The position numbers and the translations under genes are program-made. This document shows positions 11,057 through 21,300 of a DNA stretch of 64,000 nt, piece by piece (position 1 is the first letter of the stretch; each line of letters opens with the position of its first letter). This stretch comes from Lentisphaeria bacterium. GTDB lineage: Bacteria > Verrucomicrobiota > Lentisphaeria > Victivallales > Victivallaceae. The DNA lies in NCBI GenBank assembly GCA_022009855.1, contig CP091727.1:682001-746000 (forward strand). Direction: 5' to 3'. The notes beneath the pieces were generated by a model. That model did not search any database and had not been told where the DNA came from. It saw only the letters and a list, made by a program, of their open reading frames with translations.

Positions 11057-11485
11057 TTAGGTTTTGTCAAGCCACTTTTGTAACTTTTTCCAGTTTTTCT
11101 TATATTCGAAGCGTAATTCCCCTTACCCATGTAACCATAGGTGTCGTTTTTTGCTAAAATCAAAACTTATTGTATCTCTGTTTCTGTTCTTCAAAAGATA
11201 TTTTCTAGCACTTCACACCGGCAGCGGGTAAGCCATCGTTCCCAACCTTCCATCGACCGCGAACGTTCCAGACATTCGCCGATAATATGCCACATGCGAA
11301 AAACGTGTGAATTCGAAGCCTCTGTCTTAAGGTGTCGGATGCAATCCGCAACCAAGAGTTTTGTCGAGTAGCCTCTATGTTCAAAAATATCCTTTCGTTC
11401 TCCTTAAAATGGCGGTGAATTTCTCAACCTTTCCTACGGCATCTTTCGAAGACCAGGAGGTGAAACGAGTTGATTCACCATAAGC
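11057..11485 (-). ncRNA. Candidate bridge/seek RNA region of the IS110-type element
   Basis: About 430 non-coding bases follow the transposase stop. IS110/IS1111 elements encode a guide RNA in their longer non-coding end, and the long end lying 3' of the transposase matches the IS1111 arrangement. The segment holds TTTGTCGAGTA (11360-11370), whose exact reverse complement occurs at 12705-12715 near the other end. It also holds the related GTTTTGTCAAGCC at 11061. No secondary structure was computed, so the RNA boundaries are unknown. Confidence 0.3.
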
Positions 11486-12657
11486 TTATGCTGCAATTGG
11501 TTTGTTAATAATCGCCCCTTCAATAACTTCGCCTTTAACCACATATCGCCACAACGCAACCATCAACTGACGCGCGAGCGCGACAATGGCGGTTCTCCGA
11601 CTACGTCCTTTTTGCGCAAGGCGGTCTTTCCATTTTTTGTCAACCAACTTTCCGGTTGCCAGCGATACCACAGCCATGCACATTCAATCGCCATTTTTCG
11701 CAGACTTTTGCGTCCTGCTTTGCTGATTCCCTGATCTCTTTTCATTGTCCCACTGGCATATGGACATGGTGTCAATCCGAAAAATGCGGCAAATTGTTTT
11801 CCCGTGGCAAAACGGTGAAAATCTCCGATCTCCCAAGGCAAGTGCCGTGACAAACGATCTCCGACACCTTTAAACTGTTGCAATTTTCTGACCGTTTCTG
11901 CCGTCGAATCAGTGTTGCCATTTTGTTTGGAAGTTTCTTCATCGTGATTCTGGAATTTCTGGATGGTCTGTTTCCAATCAGCCAGTTCTTTCTCGAACAA
12001 CTCCAGTTCGGCAAGCAAATTGGGAAGCCGAAGCAACAACAAGCTGGGACATTCTGCCCATTCCGGCAATTTCGACCATTTTCTAATTGCCTTGCGCCAC
12101 TCTACCGCCGTCCGGTGTGATTTAAAACCTGGCAACGGTGTGCGTTCTATCAAAGAAATCATTTGAGCGTTTACGCGATCTATTGATTTTTTGATACGAT
12201 CCCATTCTCGTTCCGCATCCCGACGACCTTCCTCTTCCAAGGACGGGATGTAAACTGTTGGTATATGATCCGAGGGGTGCAAGGCGGCAAGGAATTTTGC
12301 ATCAAGTTTGTCCGTCTTGATCGTCTTTCCACTCATAATCACTTTCAACTTGTTGATCGGAAGGATATGAACATTCGCATCAAGTGCAATCAACTTACGA
12401 GCTGGCCAGTAGCCATAGCGACCTGCTTCATAGAAAACATCTACGCGTTTGCCACTATGAAGCAAATTTGTGACCAGCTCAAACACGCGATCCTCTTTGC
12501 TTTGATCAACCTTGTCTTTCAGACCGTAATAACTCATTTTTCCCGCTTCCCAGTCCTGAACGGCTGTTGCCCAGAGACTGCCTCCCATATCAATTCCGAC
12601 ACTTATCTGGTTCTTGACTTGACTTTCACTGCGAATGGCATTACCTTTTCTCTGCAT
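11486..12657 (-). CDS. IS110-family transposase (frameshifted near C-terminus)
   Basis: The start MQRKGNAIRS at 12657 follows a GGAGCTC site. The N-terminal RuvC-like DEDD domain shows VGIDMGG (Asp), VFYEAGRYGYW (Glu) and KTDKLDAKFLA (Asp-x-x-Asp). The C-terminal transposase_20-type domain has FKGVGDRLSRHLPWEIGDFHRFATGKQFAAFFGLTP, including the GIGP-like helix-hairpin-helix turn, then SKAGRKSLRKMAIECAW. The frame changes near 11650; the last ~60 residues continue in the adjacent frame and end at 11486. If that shift is real, the catalytic Ser region is intact but the C-terminal end is altered. IS110 enzymes act with a structured element-encoded RNA. Confidence 0.88.
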
Positions 12658-12754
12658 TTTTGAGCTCCTTTTTCGGTAATTTGGTTTGAGTAAATTTCCA
12701 AAGTTACTCGACAAAGGAGTTCTTTTCTACTCCGACAATTGCTTGTCACCTATA

Positions 12755-14296
12755 CATGGTATCTTTCCAATCGGCATCGAGTGCCTTCCGGAGCTCTTTC
12801 AGCGTGACGGTTTTTGTTTCGTACACGTATTTCCGGATCATGGAAAGCGCATTGGCGGCAGAAGCCGGTCCCATCAGCCAGATATTGGAATTGTTGTAGA
12901 CCGATCCCCGGGCATAACCGTCAACCCCTTTTTCAAGACAGTTGGCGCAGGCGCCGGAAAACATCGGAGCGGGTCTGACCACCTCAAGAAAGCGTTCGAA
13001 CTCATTTGAAATCTCCACGCAGCGGTCACTGATTTCAGCAACATGCCGGAGGCACGTCTTCAGAAATTCGTCGAAATTCTGAAACCCGTCCCCCTTCCCG
13101 CAGAGTCCGCTGAACGATATCCGGCAACCCCAGCACGCAGGAGCGGGTCTCCACGGCTTTCCCCGGACGGTGTACTCATAACACCCTTTGACATCCGCCG
13201 TGCGGGCCTCTTCCTCCGAATAGCCTGCTGCAAGCATTGTTTTTCGAATGCACGGTTCGCCGACAAAAACGATGCTGTTCTGTCCATTCCGGATCAGATT
13301 GAGCGCTTTGTCCAGAAAATCCTGCGGTGTATTCTCCCCGATCTTGATCTGAAACTTCGGATCATAGATCCCGAGTTCACCGTACACATCAAGGATCAGA
13401 TACGACAGCTCATTGACCGCACTGGAACCATCCGGATTGGTCCCGCCGAAATAAAACGGATGTCCGTAGTAGTAGTTCATCGCAGAGACTCTGCACATGA
13501 AATTGCGGAATACCGCCCGAATGTCGTCCCGCGTGAACCTTCCCGACTCGAGATCACGGACATAATAGGGGTAGAGCACCCGGTCAAGATTGCCGTAGGA
13601 ACGGGTTTCTATGGAGTCCGCATATTCCGACAACTGGAAATAGAGCCATATCTGCAACATGCACTCATAGAGGGAGGTCGGCGCCCCGGAGCGCAAATGA
13701 TGCAATGCGGCGACGGTTTCCGGACCGCATCCATATTTTTCCGCACAGGCGCAGATGCGGTCCATCAGTTTCAACACAGCTTCATATTCAATCCGGATGG
13801 AGGTGAAAAAGTCCTCTTGTGCCGGCGTCATTTTGTTTCCGACGGCTTCCCGGAACCGTTTTTCCGCGGCGACGGCCCGGTTCAGCAGTCCGGAAAACCC
13901 CAGCGAAAGGATCGCATCCCAATCCGGAACGCTGTGGCTGTAGTCGAGAAGAAATGTAATCAAATCGGAAAGTTTCCGCCCCGAGGCAATCGATTCTCTG
14001 AGGGGGCCGTTGAACACCTGTTCGGCCCAGACCTTTCCGATCGTATCGGCGAACAGTTTGTGTCCCCAGACGCCGAGAGTCACGAAGAGGTCGTGCCCCG
14101 ATACGCCGATCCTCATGTTGTCAAGCTGATATGCAAAAGCCTTCGCTTTTACGATCGGATGGGAACCCTCCTTTTCCCTTTCCGCAATCTGCAGCAATCC
14201 GGTTTTCAATTCTTCGAGGGAAAGTCCGGTTTCCGCGATTCCCGCATTTTGAAAATCCGCTTCCAGCTCCGCCTTATTCCAATTGAAAGTCAGCAT
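12755..14296 (-). pseudogene. Glycyl radical enzyme, N-terminal and catalytic part (interrupted by IS110)
   Basis: This encodes 514 residues of a PFL-like glycyl radical enzyme. The start MLTFNWNKAELE at 14296 follows GGAGGGGCGTAAAA, and a longer open frame reaches 14440 without a ribosome site. The thiyl-radical Cys lies in VKGCYEYTVRG. The Cys-x-Glu pattern is that of GRE eliminases/dehydratases (Cys radical plus Glu base) rather than the Cys-Cys of true pyruvate formate-lyase. After the CATG junction the frame runs into IS sequence and stops at 12746. The restored enzyme would be ~719 residues. GAGTATAATATAGG upstream (about 14390-14405) gives a likely -10 box. Substrate unknown; a diol, amine or sugar-derived compound is possible. 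Confidence 0.88.
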
Positions 14297-14511
14297 TTTT
14301 ACGCCCCTCCCGTGCCAGGTAAAAACGACATTCGGCTCTGCCCCGACATCGCTGTAATATCGTGAATGCAGAGCATACTTTTTTGCTCTTCCTATATTAT
14401 ACTCTATTTCAAAAGGATATGGTATAGCGGCATGTAGCATCTAAATGTCGTATAATCTCAAATCGCATTCATGTGAGGAAGCGGGGCATGAGGACAATTG
14501 TCGCAGAAAAT

Positions 14512-15330
14512 TCAGAGATGACTCTCTCTGTAATGCGATGGCGAACAGCCTACTTCGCGGGAAAAGAAGCGAGAGAAGTGAAACGGATCATTCCAGCCGG
14601 CTCTCCATGCAACTTCCGAAATCGGCAGCTTGGAAAACAGCAGCAGCCGCTGCGCCTCTTTCAGACGTTTCCGGAGCTGATATTCCTGCGGCGTCATCCC
14701 GTATTCCATGCGGAAAAGGCGGAAGAAATGCGAACGGGACACGGAGCAAAGCTTCGCCAGGCGATCGATATCGACGGGTTCCGTATAGTGCAGATTGAGC
14801 TCGTTCGCCGCCGGAGCGCAGCGGACGGAGACGGCTTCCGGCGGCACATCGCTCCGGATAGCGGCGTGTTCCAGCAGCCGTCCGGAAACGATCTGCATTT
14901 GCCGCTGCCGTTCAAAGCAGGCCGGTATGCTCGTATCGTCGTGAAGAGCATGGAGTGTCAGAATCGCCTTGTTCAACGCCAGCCGGGTTTCGCCGGGAAA
15001 AACCAGCGGAATCGTATAGTATCGGGAAAACTCGGGACCGTTCTCCAGTTCTATGTTAAACGCCAGCACAATGAGCCGCATCGGACGGCTTCCGGAAACC
15101 AGAATGTAACGGCGAAGCTCCGGATGAAGGTAAAACAGATTCCGCTCTTCCGCATCCACATTGTACTCAAGCGGATCCTCCTGTGTACGCAAAACGCCGG
15201 TGCCCGCCTGATCCAACACGAGGACCGAGTGCGGCTGTGTCGTCCAGCAGGGCGGATGATCGACCGGATGGTCAAATCCCCGGCACACATAAAACGTCGT
15301 TATGATTTTCCACGGCAAATCCAGAAACAT
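14512..15330 (-). CDS. AraC-family transcriptional regulator
   Basis: An intact 272-residue protein with a GGGAG ribosome site before the ATG at 15330. The N-terminal ~130 residues look like an AraC ligand-binding domain with no clear motif. The C-terminal ~100 residues give both helix-turn-helix units: IDRLAKLCSVSRSHFFRLFRMEYGM and ISEVAWRAGWNDPFHFSRFF, ending CSPSHYRESHL. It precedes the GRE/activase genes on the same strand with a 215-base gap holding a promoter-like TATAATA. Control of the GRE operon by a small-molecule signal is the natural inference. Confidence 0.85.
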   Translation of the reverse strand: MFLDLPWKIITTFYVCRGFDHPVDHPPCWTTQPHSVLVLDQAGTGVLRTQEDPLEYNVDAEERNLFYLHPELRRYILVSGSRPMRLIVLAFNIELENGPEFSRYYTIPLVFPGETRLALNKAILTLHALHDDTSIPACFERQRQMQIVSGRLLEHAAIRSDVPPEAVSVRCAPAANELNLHYTEPVDIDRLAKLCSVSRSHFFRLFRMEYGMTPQEYQLRKRLKEAQRLLLFSKLPISEVAWRAGWNDPFHFSRFFSREVGCSPSHYRESHL

Positions 15331-15547
15331 TGAAAAAGCTCCCGGGAAATACTATAACACAGATCATGATCATTTCAAGAATCCGGTGGCCATCTCCCAC
15401 TTCCCCGTGCCGTAGACGGCGCTCCGCGGAGGGACAGCCCGTTGATTGTTCCGCACTCGCCTTGTGCCGCGTGATCCTGTCACAGAAAGCCGCACCTTTC
15501 GCAACCTTCCTCAGCCGCATTTTTTTCTGATAATTTCACTCCCGCTC

Positions 15548-15575
15548 TTGACAAAGCGGGAAAAATGGGTATAAT
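15548..15575 (+). promoter_or_regulatory. Sigma-70-type promoter of the LacI gene
   Basis: TTGACA at 15548-15553 and TATAAT at 15570-15575 match both consensus hexamers exactly, with a 16-base spacer. It lies 56 bases upstream of the start codon at 15631, and a palindromic operator begins 8 bases after the -10 box. Confidence 0.85.
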
Positions 15576-15582
15576 TAATAAC

Positions 15583-15596
15583 GTCATACGTATGAC
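15583..15596. promoter_or_regulatory. Palindromic LacI-type operator
   Basis: GTCATACGTATGAC is a perfect 14-bp palindrome with a central CG, the typical form of LacI/GalR operators. It overlaps the expected transcription start of the LacI gene, so it probably mediates autorepression. No second copy was noticed elsewhere in the window by eye. Confidence 0.7.
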
Positions 15597-15630
15597 ACAA
15601 TAAAAATCGCCCAAAGGAGTTTTTGCGAAT

Positions 15631-16620
15631 ATGGCGATAACGATGACGGAGCTGGCGAAGCGGCTGAATCTCTCACAGTCCACGGTTTCGCTGGTGCTGA
15701 ACAACCGGGACAAGGGGCGGGTTCGCCCGGAACTGGCGGAGCGGATCCGGCAGGAGGCGTCCGCGACCGGATTCCGGCTGAACCGGGCGGCCTCGGACCT
15801 GCGCCGGCGGCGCTCGAACACGATCGGTGTGGCGCTTGCCTACTCCAACAACTTCTATCGGGCGGAGCTGGTAACGGCGCTGCACGCCGAAATCGTCCGC
15901 CGTGGCTACCGGCCGCTCTTCGCCTTCTTCAACAACGACATGGAACAGCGGTCCGCCACGCGGCTGCTGCTGGACAACAACCTCGATGCAATCATCACGC
16001 TGGAGCCGCAGTGGCTGCCGGACCATCTCGATCTGCCGGTGGTCAGCCTTTTTCATCCAGATCCGCGGTTCGACGCGGTCCTGCAGGATGCGGAAGCGGG
16101 ATTGCGCCTGACGCTGGAGTGCCTCCGTGAGCTGGGGCACCATCGGCTCGGCTGGTATGGCTATGATGAAAGCGACGAACGCTCCCGGCTACTGCCAATT
16201 CTGGCGCATGAATACGAGATGGAGCTGCCGGAGGGGTTCACAATCCGGAGCTCGGATATTTACCGTCTGGTTGAAAACCGGCAAATCTTTGAACCGCTGT
16301 GCCGCGCACCCCGCGCCGAACGGCCGACCGCGCTCCTCTGTCACAACGACACCATCGCGATCACGATCCTGCGGCGACTTCACGAATGTGGACTGCGAGT
16401 TCCGGAAGATCTGAGTTTGATCGGGCATGATAACGTCGACTTGTGTGAACGGCTGGTACCGACGCTCACTTCGGTCGGATACGGGAGCCGGGAGCTTCTG
16501 GCCCGCAAGCTGGTGGACCGGGTACTGGAACGTCTGGCATGTCCGGAACAGCCCCGAAGCGTCGAAGTTCTGCCGCCGCAACTGTTCTGCCGCGAGAGCA
16601 TCGGTGCTCCGCGAATTTGA
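15631..16620 (+). CDS. LacI-family transcriptional regulator
   Basis: Intact, 329 residues; the AAAGGAG ribosome site at 15613-15619 supports this start. The N-terminal helix-turn-helix and hinge are clear: MTELAKRLNLSQSTVSLVLNN, then RIRQEASATGFRLNRAASDLRR. A periplasmic-binding-protein-like domain follows (NTIGVALAYSNNFYRAEL, LLCHNDTIAITILRRLHECG, VPEDLSLIGHDNVDLCERLVP). The protein probably represses its own gene and perhaps the downstream MBL-fold, pseudopilin and hydrolase genes until a sugar effector is present. The MBL gene starts 15 bases after its stop, in the same direction. Confidence 0.93.
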   Translation: MAITMTELAKRLNLSQSTVSLVLNNRDKGRVRPELAERIRQEASATGFRLNRAASDLRRRRSNTIGVALAYSNNFYRAELVTALHAEIVRRGYRPLFAFFNNDMEQRSATRLLLDNNLDAIITLEPQWLPDHLDLPVVSLFHPDPRFDAVLQDAEAGLRLTLECLRELGHHRLGWYGYDESDERSRLLPILAHEYEMELPEGFTIRSSDIYRLVENRQIFEPLCRAPRAERPTALLCHNDTIAITILRRLHECGLRVPEDLSLIGHDNVDLCERLVPTLTSVGYGSRELLARKLVDRVLERLACPEQPRSVEVLPPQLFCRESIGAPRI

Positions 16621-16635
16621 GAAAGGAATCGAACG

Positions 16636-17607
16636 ATGAAACTGCAGGATCTGGAAGAGGCACGGAGCCGGTTGGACCGGCTGCCGCCGTCGCCGGAAAA
16701 CTGGCACGCCCGGCTGCCGCTTCTGAAACGACTGGACGAGCTGTTCAGCTGCCCGGAACTGGAGAACGATCCGGTTCTGAACCGTTTCTACCACGACGTC
16801 TGCCGCCGGGTGATCGCGGAGATCCGCACCTGGCGCGGCCCCGGCGTCCGGATGTGGAAGCTGTACAGCTCGGCGCTGCTGGTCAAGGAGGAGACCGGCC
16901 GGGTGACCGGCTTCGACCTGAATGAGGGATGCACTCCGGCCGGCGAGCGGCGTACCCGGCTGCAGCTCTCGCCCGGGCTGGTGGAGGAGTTCGCCGAACT
17001 GGTGGATCGAATGTTCTACACGCACGGCCATCTCGATCACCTCGGACTGGCGGTGGCGGATGCGTTTCTGCTCCGCGGGAAACCGGTGGTCGCGCCCGGC
17101 GATGCGGTGCGGCAGTGGCTGCTGGAAGGCGCGACTCCGGCGGAGGAATTGAACGAACCGGGAGTTCGCTGCTATCGCGGCGTCCAGCGCATGGCGGGCA
17201 GAGAAGATGTGCCGAACAGCGCTTACGCGGTCACCTTTCAACCCGGCGTCACGCTGCTGGTGCGCGGAGACATCTACCACTGGGAGGAACTGGCGCCGAT
17301 CTACGACCGGATCGAAGCGGAAAAGGCGCACATCGACCTGATGGCGACCAGTCCGTTCTCTCAGAGCGGACCGGATCCGGTGCTGGAGGCGTACCGCCGC
17401 TTTCACTGCCGTTTTCTGCCGATCCACGAATGGGAGTTCGGCCACCGGCTGCCGGTCGGGAAAGCGGGGCGCGCCACCCAGACCTATGAGGATCTTTATG
17501 AAAATTTCCGCATTCCGGGTGAAGCCGGGGGATTGCATGGTTTTGACATGGGGCGAATCCGCCGAATTGATTTCAACCGTTTCAGCCAACAGGAGGGAAA
17601 GAAATGA
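16636..17607 (+). CDS. Metallo-beta-lactamase-fold hydrolase
   Basis: An intact 323-residue cytoplasmic protein with no signal peptide. The zinc motif HxHxDH is present as FYTHGHLDHLGLAVADAFLL near residue 133. The usual further metal ligands of the fold are not obvious; candidates include the His in RGDIYHWEEL and in LPIHEWEFGHR. The N-terminal ~90 residues are an unassigned helical region. The ATG follows GAAAGGAATC, and the stop overlaps the pseudopilin start (ATGA). No specific substrate can be given; the neighbours suggest a role in a carbohydrate locus under the LacI regulator. Confidence 0.7.
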   Translation: MKLQDLEEARSRLDRLPPSPENWHARLPLLKRLDELFSCPELENDPVLNRFYHDVCRRVIAEIRTWRGPGVRMWKLYSSALLVKEETGRVTGFDLNEGCTPAGERRTRLQLSPGLVEEFAELVDRMFYTHGHLDHLGLAVADAFLLRGKPVVAPGDAVRQWLLEGATPAEELNEPGVRCYRGVQRMAGREDVPNSAYAVTFQPGVTLLVRGDIYHWEELAPIYDRIEAEKAHIDLMATSPFSQSGPDPVLEAYRRFHCRFLPIHEWEFGHRLPVGKAGRATQTYEDLYENFRIPGEAGGLHGFDMGRIRRIDFNRFSQQEGKK

Positions 17608-18343
17608 AAAAGCGGTTTACACTTATTGAACTTCTCGTAGTAATAGCAATTATTGCGATTCTGGCGTCCATGCTGCTGCCCGCGTTGAATAAAGCGAGAG
17701 AAAAGGCGCGCCAGACCACCTGCCTCAACAATCTGAAGAGCTGCTGGCACGCCCAGGCCCTTTATGCGGAGGATTTCAACCAGTACAATATCATCTGGAT
17801 GAAATGGGGGGCGCCGCCCAGGTCACCTTCAGTTCGGTTCTGACTCTGGGGAAATACAGCAACGGCTGGCCGGATGAGAGCAAGCCGGATCAGAACTACA
17901 TTCCGATCCGTTTCCTGCGCTGTCCGACCGCGTTCGCCGGCGTTTCCCCCGAAGTGGAGAAAAGCAAGAAATCGGAGGTGCTCAACTATCTGGTCTACGG
18001 AATGCATCGGGAATACGGCAGGGAGAACTATCAGGATGAACTGGGAGATTACTGCATCGTCTCCCCCAACGGCACGGTCGCCCACTCTCTGAAGAAAATG
18101 AAGAAGCCGAGCCGGACCATCCTCTTCACGGACACCTTCGGAAACAACGCGGGCAGCCTCGGTACGGCCGGCCCGTGGTACATCTGGAATCCCGGCGGGT
18201 TGAACGGCAATGCTGGCGTCGCCTTGATTCACTCCGGCAGGGCAACCGCGGTATTCAGCGACGGGCACGCCGCCACGCTCTCCAAAGGAGACCTGATACA
18301 ATCCCCCTACAAATTTTCGGAAAACGCAATTTACATGCCGTGA
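17604..18343 (+). CDS. H-X9-DG prepilin-like secreted protein (frameshifted)
   Basis: The N-terminus RFTLIELLVVIAIIAIL is a type IV prepilin/pseudopilin leader with Glu at +5, followed by the ASMLLPALNKAREKARQ helix. The C-terminus contains the H-X9-DG motif in HSGRATAVFSDGH, the signature of the large PVC/Planctomycetes family of prepilin-type processing-associated proteins. A G6 run near 17804 shifts the frame after ~70 residues; the rest continues from there to 18343. The start overlaps the MBL gene stop. Such proteins are exported and probably membrane-anchored; their function is not established. Confidence 0.85.
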
Positions 18344-18361
18344 TTTCAGGAGGGAAAAGGG

Positions 18362-21300
18362 ATGAAATTTCTTTTGCTGCTGCTGGCCCTGTCCAGCTTC
18401 CCGTGGAGTGCGTTCTGCCGGGAAATCACGATATTGGACTGTGAACGCGAACAGCCCGACCTCACCCTGTTCCAGGCAGACAGAAACGGTCAGGAATATG
18501 ACTACCTCCCCCGGGATGGACGAACCATGCTCCAGCTCCGCTACAATCCGGAACGGGGAACCCATTTCGAATTCTTTTTTCATAAACGATTTCCGCTGCC
18601 GGAATTCAAACGGGCCCGGTTCCGGGTGAGCGTCGACCTGCCGGAATCGGCACAGCTGTCGCGGTTTTCGCTGCGGCTGCGTGACAAGGACAATGAGATC
18701 TTTCAGTTTCCCTGCGTCCTGACCGGGAAGAAGCCGGGAATTCAGACACTCGTCTTCGACGTTTCCGCGGAACCGGGCATCAAGACCTGGGGCGCCGGAA
18801 ACAAAGGAAACGGAAAAATCAATTTCCCGGCGGTTCTGCACGGCTTTGCCGGGGATTTTCTCAAGGGGGCCAGAGGGGAAGGCAAGGTCGGAATCGCCGC
18901 AGTTTCCATGGAGTCCGACCGTGCGGCCGCGACGGAAGAGCCGCTGGAACTTTCGGTGGAAACCGGCAATCCGCTTCCTCTTCTGACGCCGGATTCCGCT
19001 GCAACGCCGATTCTCCGGTTCCTCAACCGGCAGGGAACGCCCTTTTCCGCCGAAGCCGATTTCACGCTCCGTGATGCAATGGGAAATATCACCGGGAATG
19101 GAACGCTGACACTCTCTCTTCCGCCGGGGCAGAGCACGGCCCACCCGCTTCCCGTTCCGGAACGGTTCGGCGTCTGCTACGTCGATGTGACGGTCAAGCC
19201 GACGGGGGAAAACGGCCGCGACATCCGTCGGACCGTGCAGTTCGCCAGGCTGGTTCCGGCCGGTCCGACCGCCGGATTTCCCCGGGGATTCCGCTTCGGC
19301 GTCTGCGATCACCCGGAACGGTATCCGCTGGACGAGCAGAAGAAAATGGCTCTGGCGGCCGCGCTCTGCGGCGTCAAGACCTTCCGTTGCGACATCGGCT
19401 GGCAGACCATGCAGCCGCGCCCGGACCGGCTGGTCTTCCGAAGCTTCGACCGGATCGCCGCCGACTACTCCGAACAGGGAATCGAACTTCAACCGATCTT
19501 CAGTTTCGTGCCGTCCTGGGCGGTGGATCGGAACAAGCCGCTGCTGGAACCCGGCTTTCAGGGCGGCTGGGGCTGTCCGCGGGGCGACGCCGTGCGGGAG
19601 TTTGCCGCGAAATTCGTGGAACGCTACCGCAATAAATTTCATTACATCGAGATCTGGAACGAGCCCGATCTGTTGATTTTCGCCCGGTTCTCCGGTGACG
19701 ATTACGTCGAACTTCTGAAAAACGCATTTCAGGCGATCCGGCAGGCGGCGCCGGAGGTGAAGGTGATGACCGCCGGATTCACCCGTCTGCCCGGACGGGG
19801 ACGGATCACCAGTGATCCGGATGTGATGATCAAAACGATCCGGGACGGCAAGGGCTATTACGACATTTTCAGCTACCACGGCCACGGAATGTTCTGGGGG
19901 TTCGCCAACGGAGTTCTCGGATTTCAGCAGCTTCAGCGGCAATACGGCAACGTCACCCCCTTTTACGCGACGGAAACGGCGGTGAGCGCCGTCAACATCG
20001 GAGAACTGCCGCAGGCGGAAACGTTGTTCAAAAAACTGATTTTCGCCTGGGCGCACGGTGCCGTCGGCTACAACTGGTACAATCTGCGCAACAAAGGGAA
20101 CGATCCCCGTAACAACGAGCACAATTACGGCATGCTGACCCACGATTTCCAGCCCAAAGCGGTTTATGTCACCTACAATATGCTCTCGGGAACATTCCGG
20201 GACGGCCGCTTTCTGAGTGAGGTCCCGCTGAATGGAAAAGCTCTTGGTTACTTTTTCAAAGGGCGTGACGGCGCCATTCTGCTGCCGCTCTGGAAGGAGG
20301 AACGCAACTCAAAAAATCCGACATTCCTCTTCAAGGGGATCACCGGCAAGGCCGAGCGGATCGACCTCTTCGGCAACGTCAGCGACGTCCCGGTCAGAAA
20401 CGGGCTTGTGCTGGCCGAAGCGGGGGAACAGCCCGCCACCTACCGTTTTCCCGGCATGAAGAAGCCGCCGGAAGCAGCCGGAGAGCTTTTCCGCAATGAT
20501 TTCAGCTGGACCATATATCCCGGCCGGAAGCAGGAGTTTCGCGGGATGCTGCGCAATCCCTTCTCCGCGCCCCGCCGTTTCAACCTGAAACTGGAGTTGC
20601 CGGAAGGGGTCAGGTGCGAGACGGAGACGGTTTCCGTCACTCTGGCGGGCAACGCCGCCCGGGAGATCCGTTTCCCGCTGCGTTCGGAGCGCGGCTTCAC
20701 CTCGAAACCGGGGGTACCTCTTCAGGCGGCGCTGCAGATCGATGCCCCCGGGTTGAAACAGAAACTCTTCTACCCGGTCAGCAGCTCCTCAGCCTTTCCT
20801 TCCGACGGGTTCCGTGAAGAGCCGAACTTTACCGCAGACCGGGCGGATGCGGTAAAGATTCTGGTCACCTCCGAACCGACCAGCGCCCACCTGGTATGGC
20901 GCGGCCCGGAGGATCTCAGCTTCAAGGTGGGGGGGCTTACCGGGGTGATACTCTATGCTTGAAAGTGGAAGTCCGGGATGATGTTTATTGTCAACCCTTC
21001 ACCGATGCGGCAAAACAGCCGGACGGCGATTATGTGCACCTCTTTCTGAAGCTGCCGGAACAGAACGGCTACTGGGAACTTGGCATGGCAAAAGCGGAAA
21101 AAAATCGACCGCAAGTCCACTGCCGACAGTTGCCGCCCGCATTCGCCAGCCGCCGAAAAGAAATTGAGCAGGCAATGAAAATCGAATTCAGCCGGGACGA
21201 CAAACAAAAAGTCTCCCACTATTCGCTGGAAATTCCGATGAAAAGCATCGGCCTCTCGCCGCAGTGTGCCGAAACCGGTTTCCTGTTCAACATTCAGGTT

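Larger units (their letters stand above)
11057..12758 (-). mobile_element. IS110-family insertion element interrupting the GRE gene
   Basis: The 1702-bp insert lies between two copies of CATG (11053-11056 and 12755-12758). Deleting it with one CATG restores the GRE reading frame (…DTM|EGYEEL…), which fixes the boundaries to within those four bases. It encodes a DEDD transposase on the minus strand. The ends show a weak subterminal inverted similarity: TAGGTTTTGTCAAGC after the left CATG, and TAGGTGACAAGC read inward from the right end. About 430 bases of non-coding sequence lie downstream of the transposase stop and ~100 bases upstream of its start. Base composition is clearly lower in GC than the flanking genes, which fits recent transfer. 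Confidence 0.85.

Noticed and set aside
12684..12714. Transposase start at 12714 (TTG)
   Set aside because: It overlaps the inverted repeat and lacks a ribosome site; ATG 12657 after GGAG fits better.
11360..12715. Shorter IS with ends at the TTTGTCGAGTA inverted pair
   Set aside because: The GRE reading frame is restored only by removing the full 1702-bp segment between the CATG copies, so the outer limits are preferred. The inner pair is treated as internal structure.
10435..12757. Natural two-subunit GRE (YfiD-like separate glycyl domain)
   Set aside because: The split falls exactly at an IS insertion and precise removal restores one frame. The C-terminal piece has no proper start of its own.
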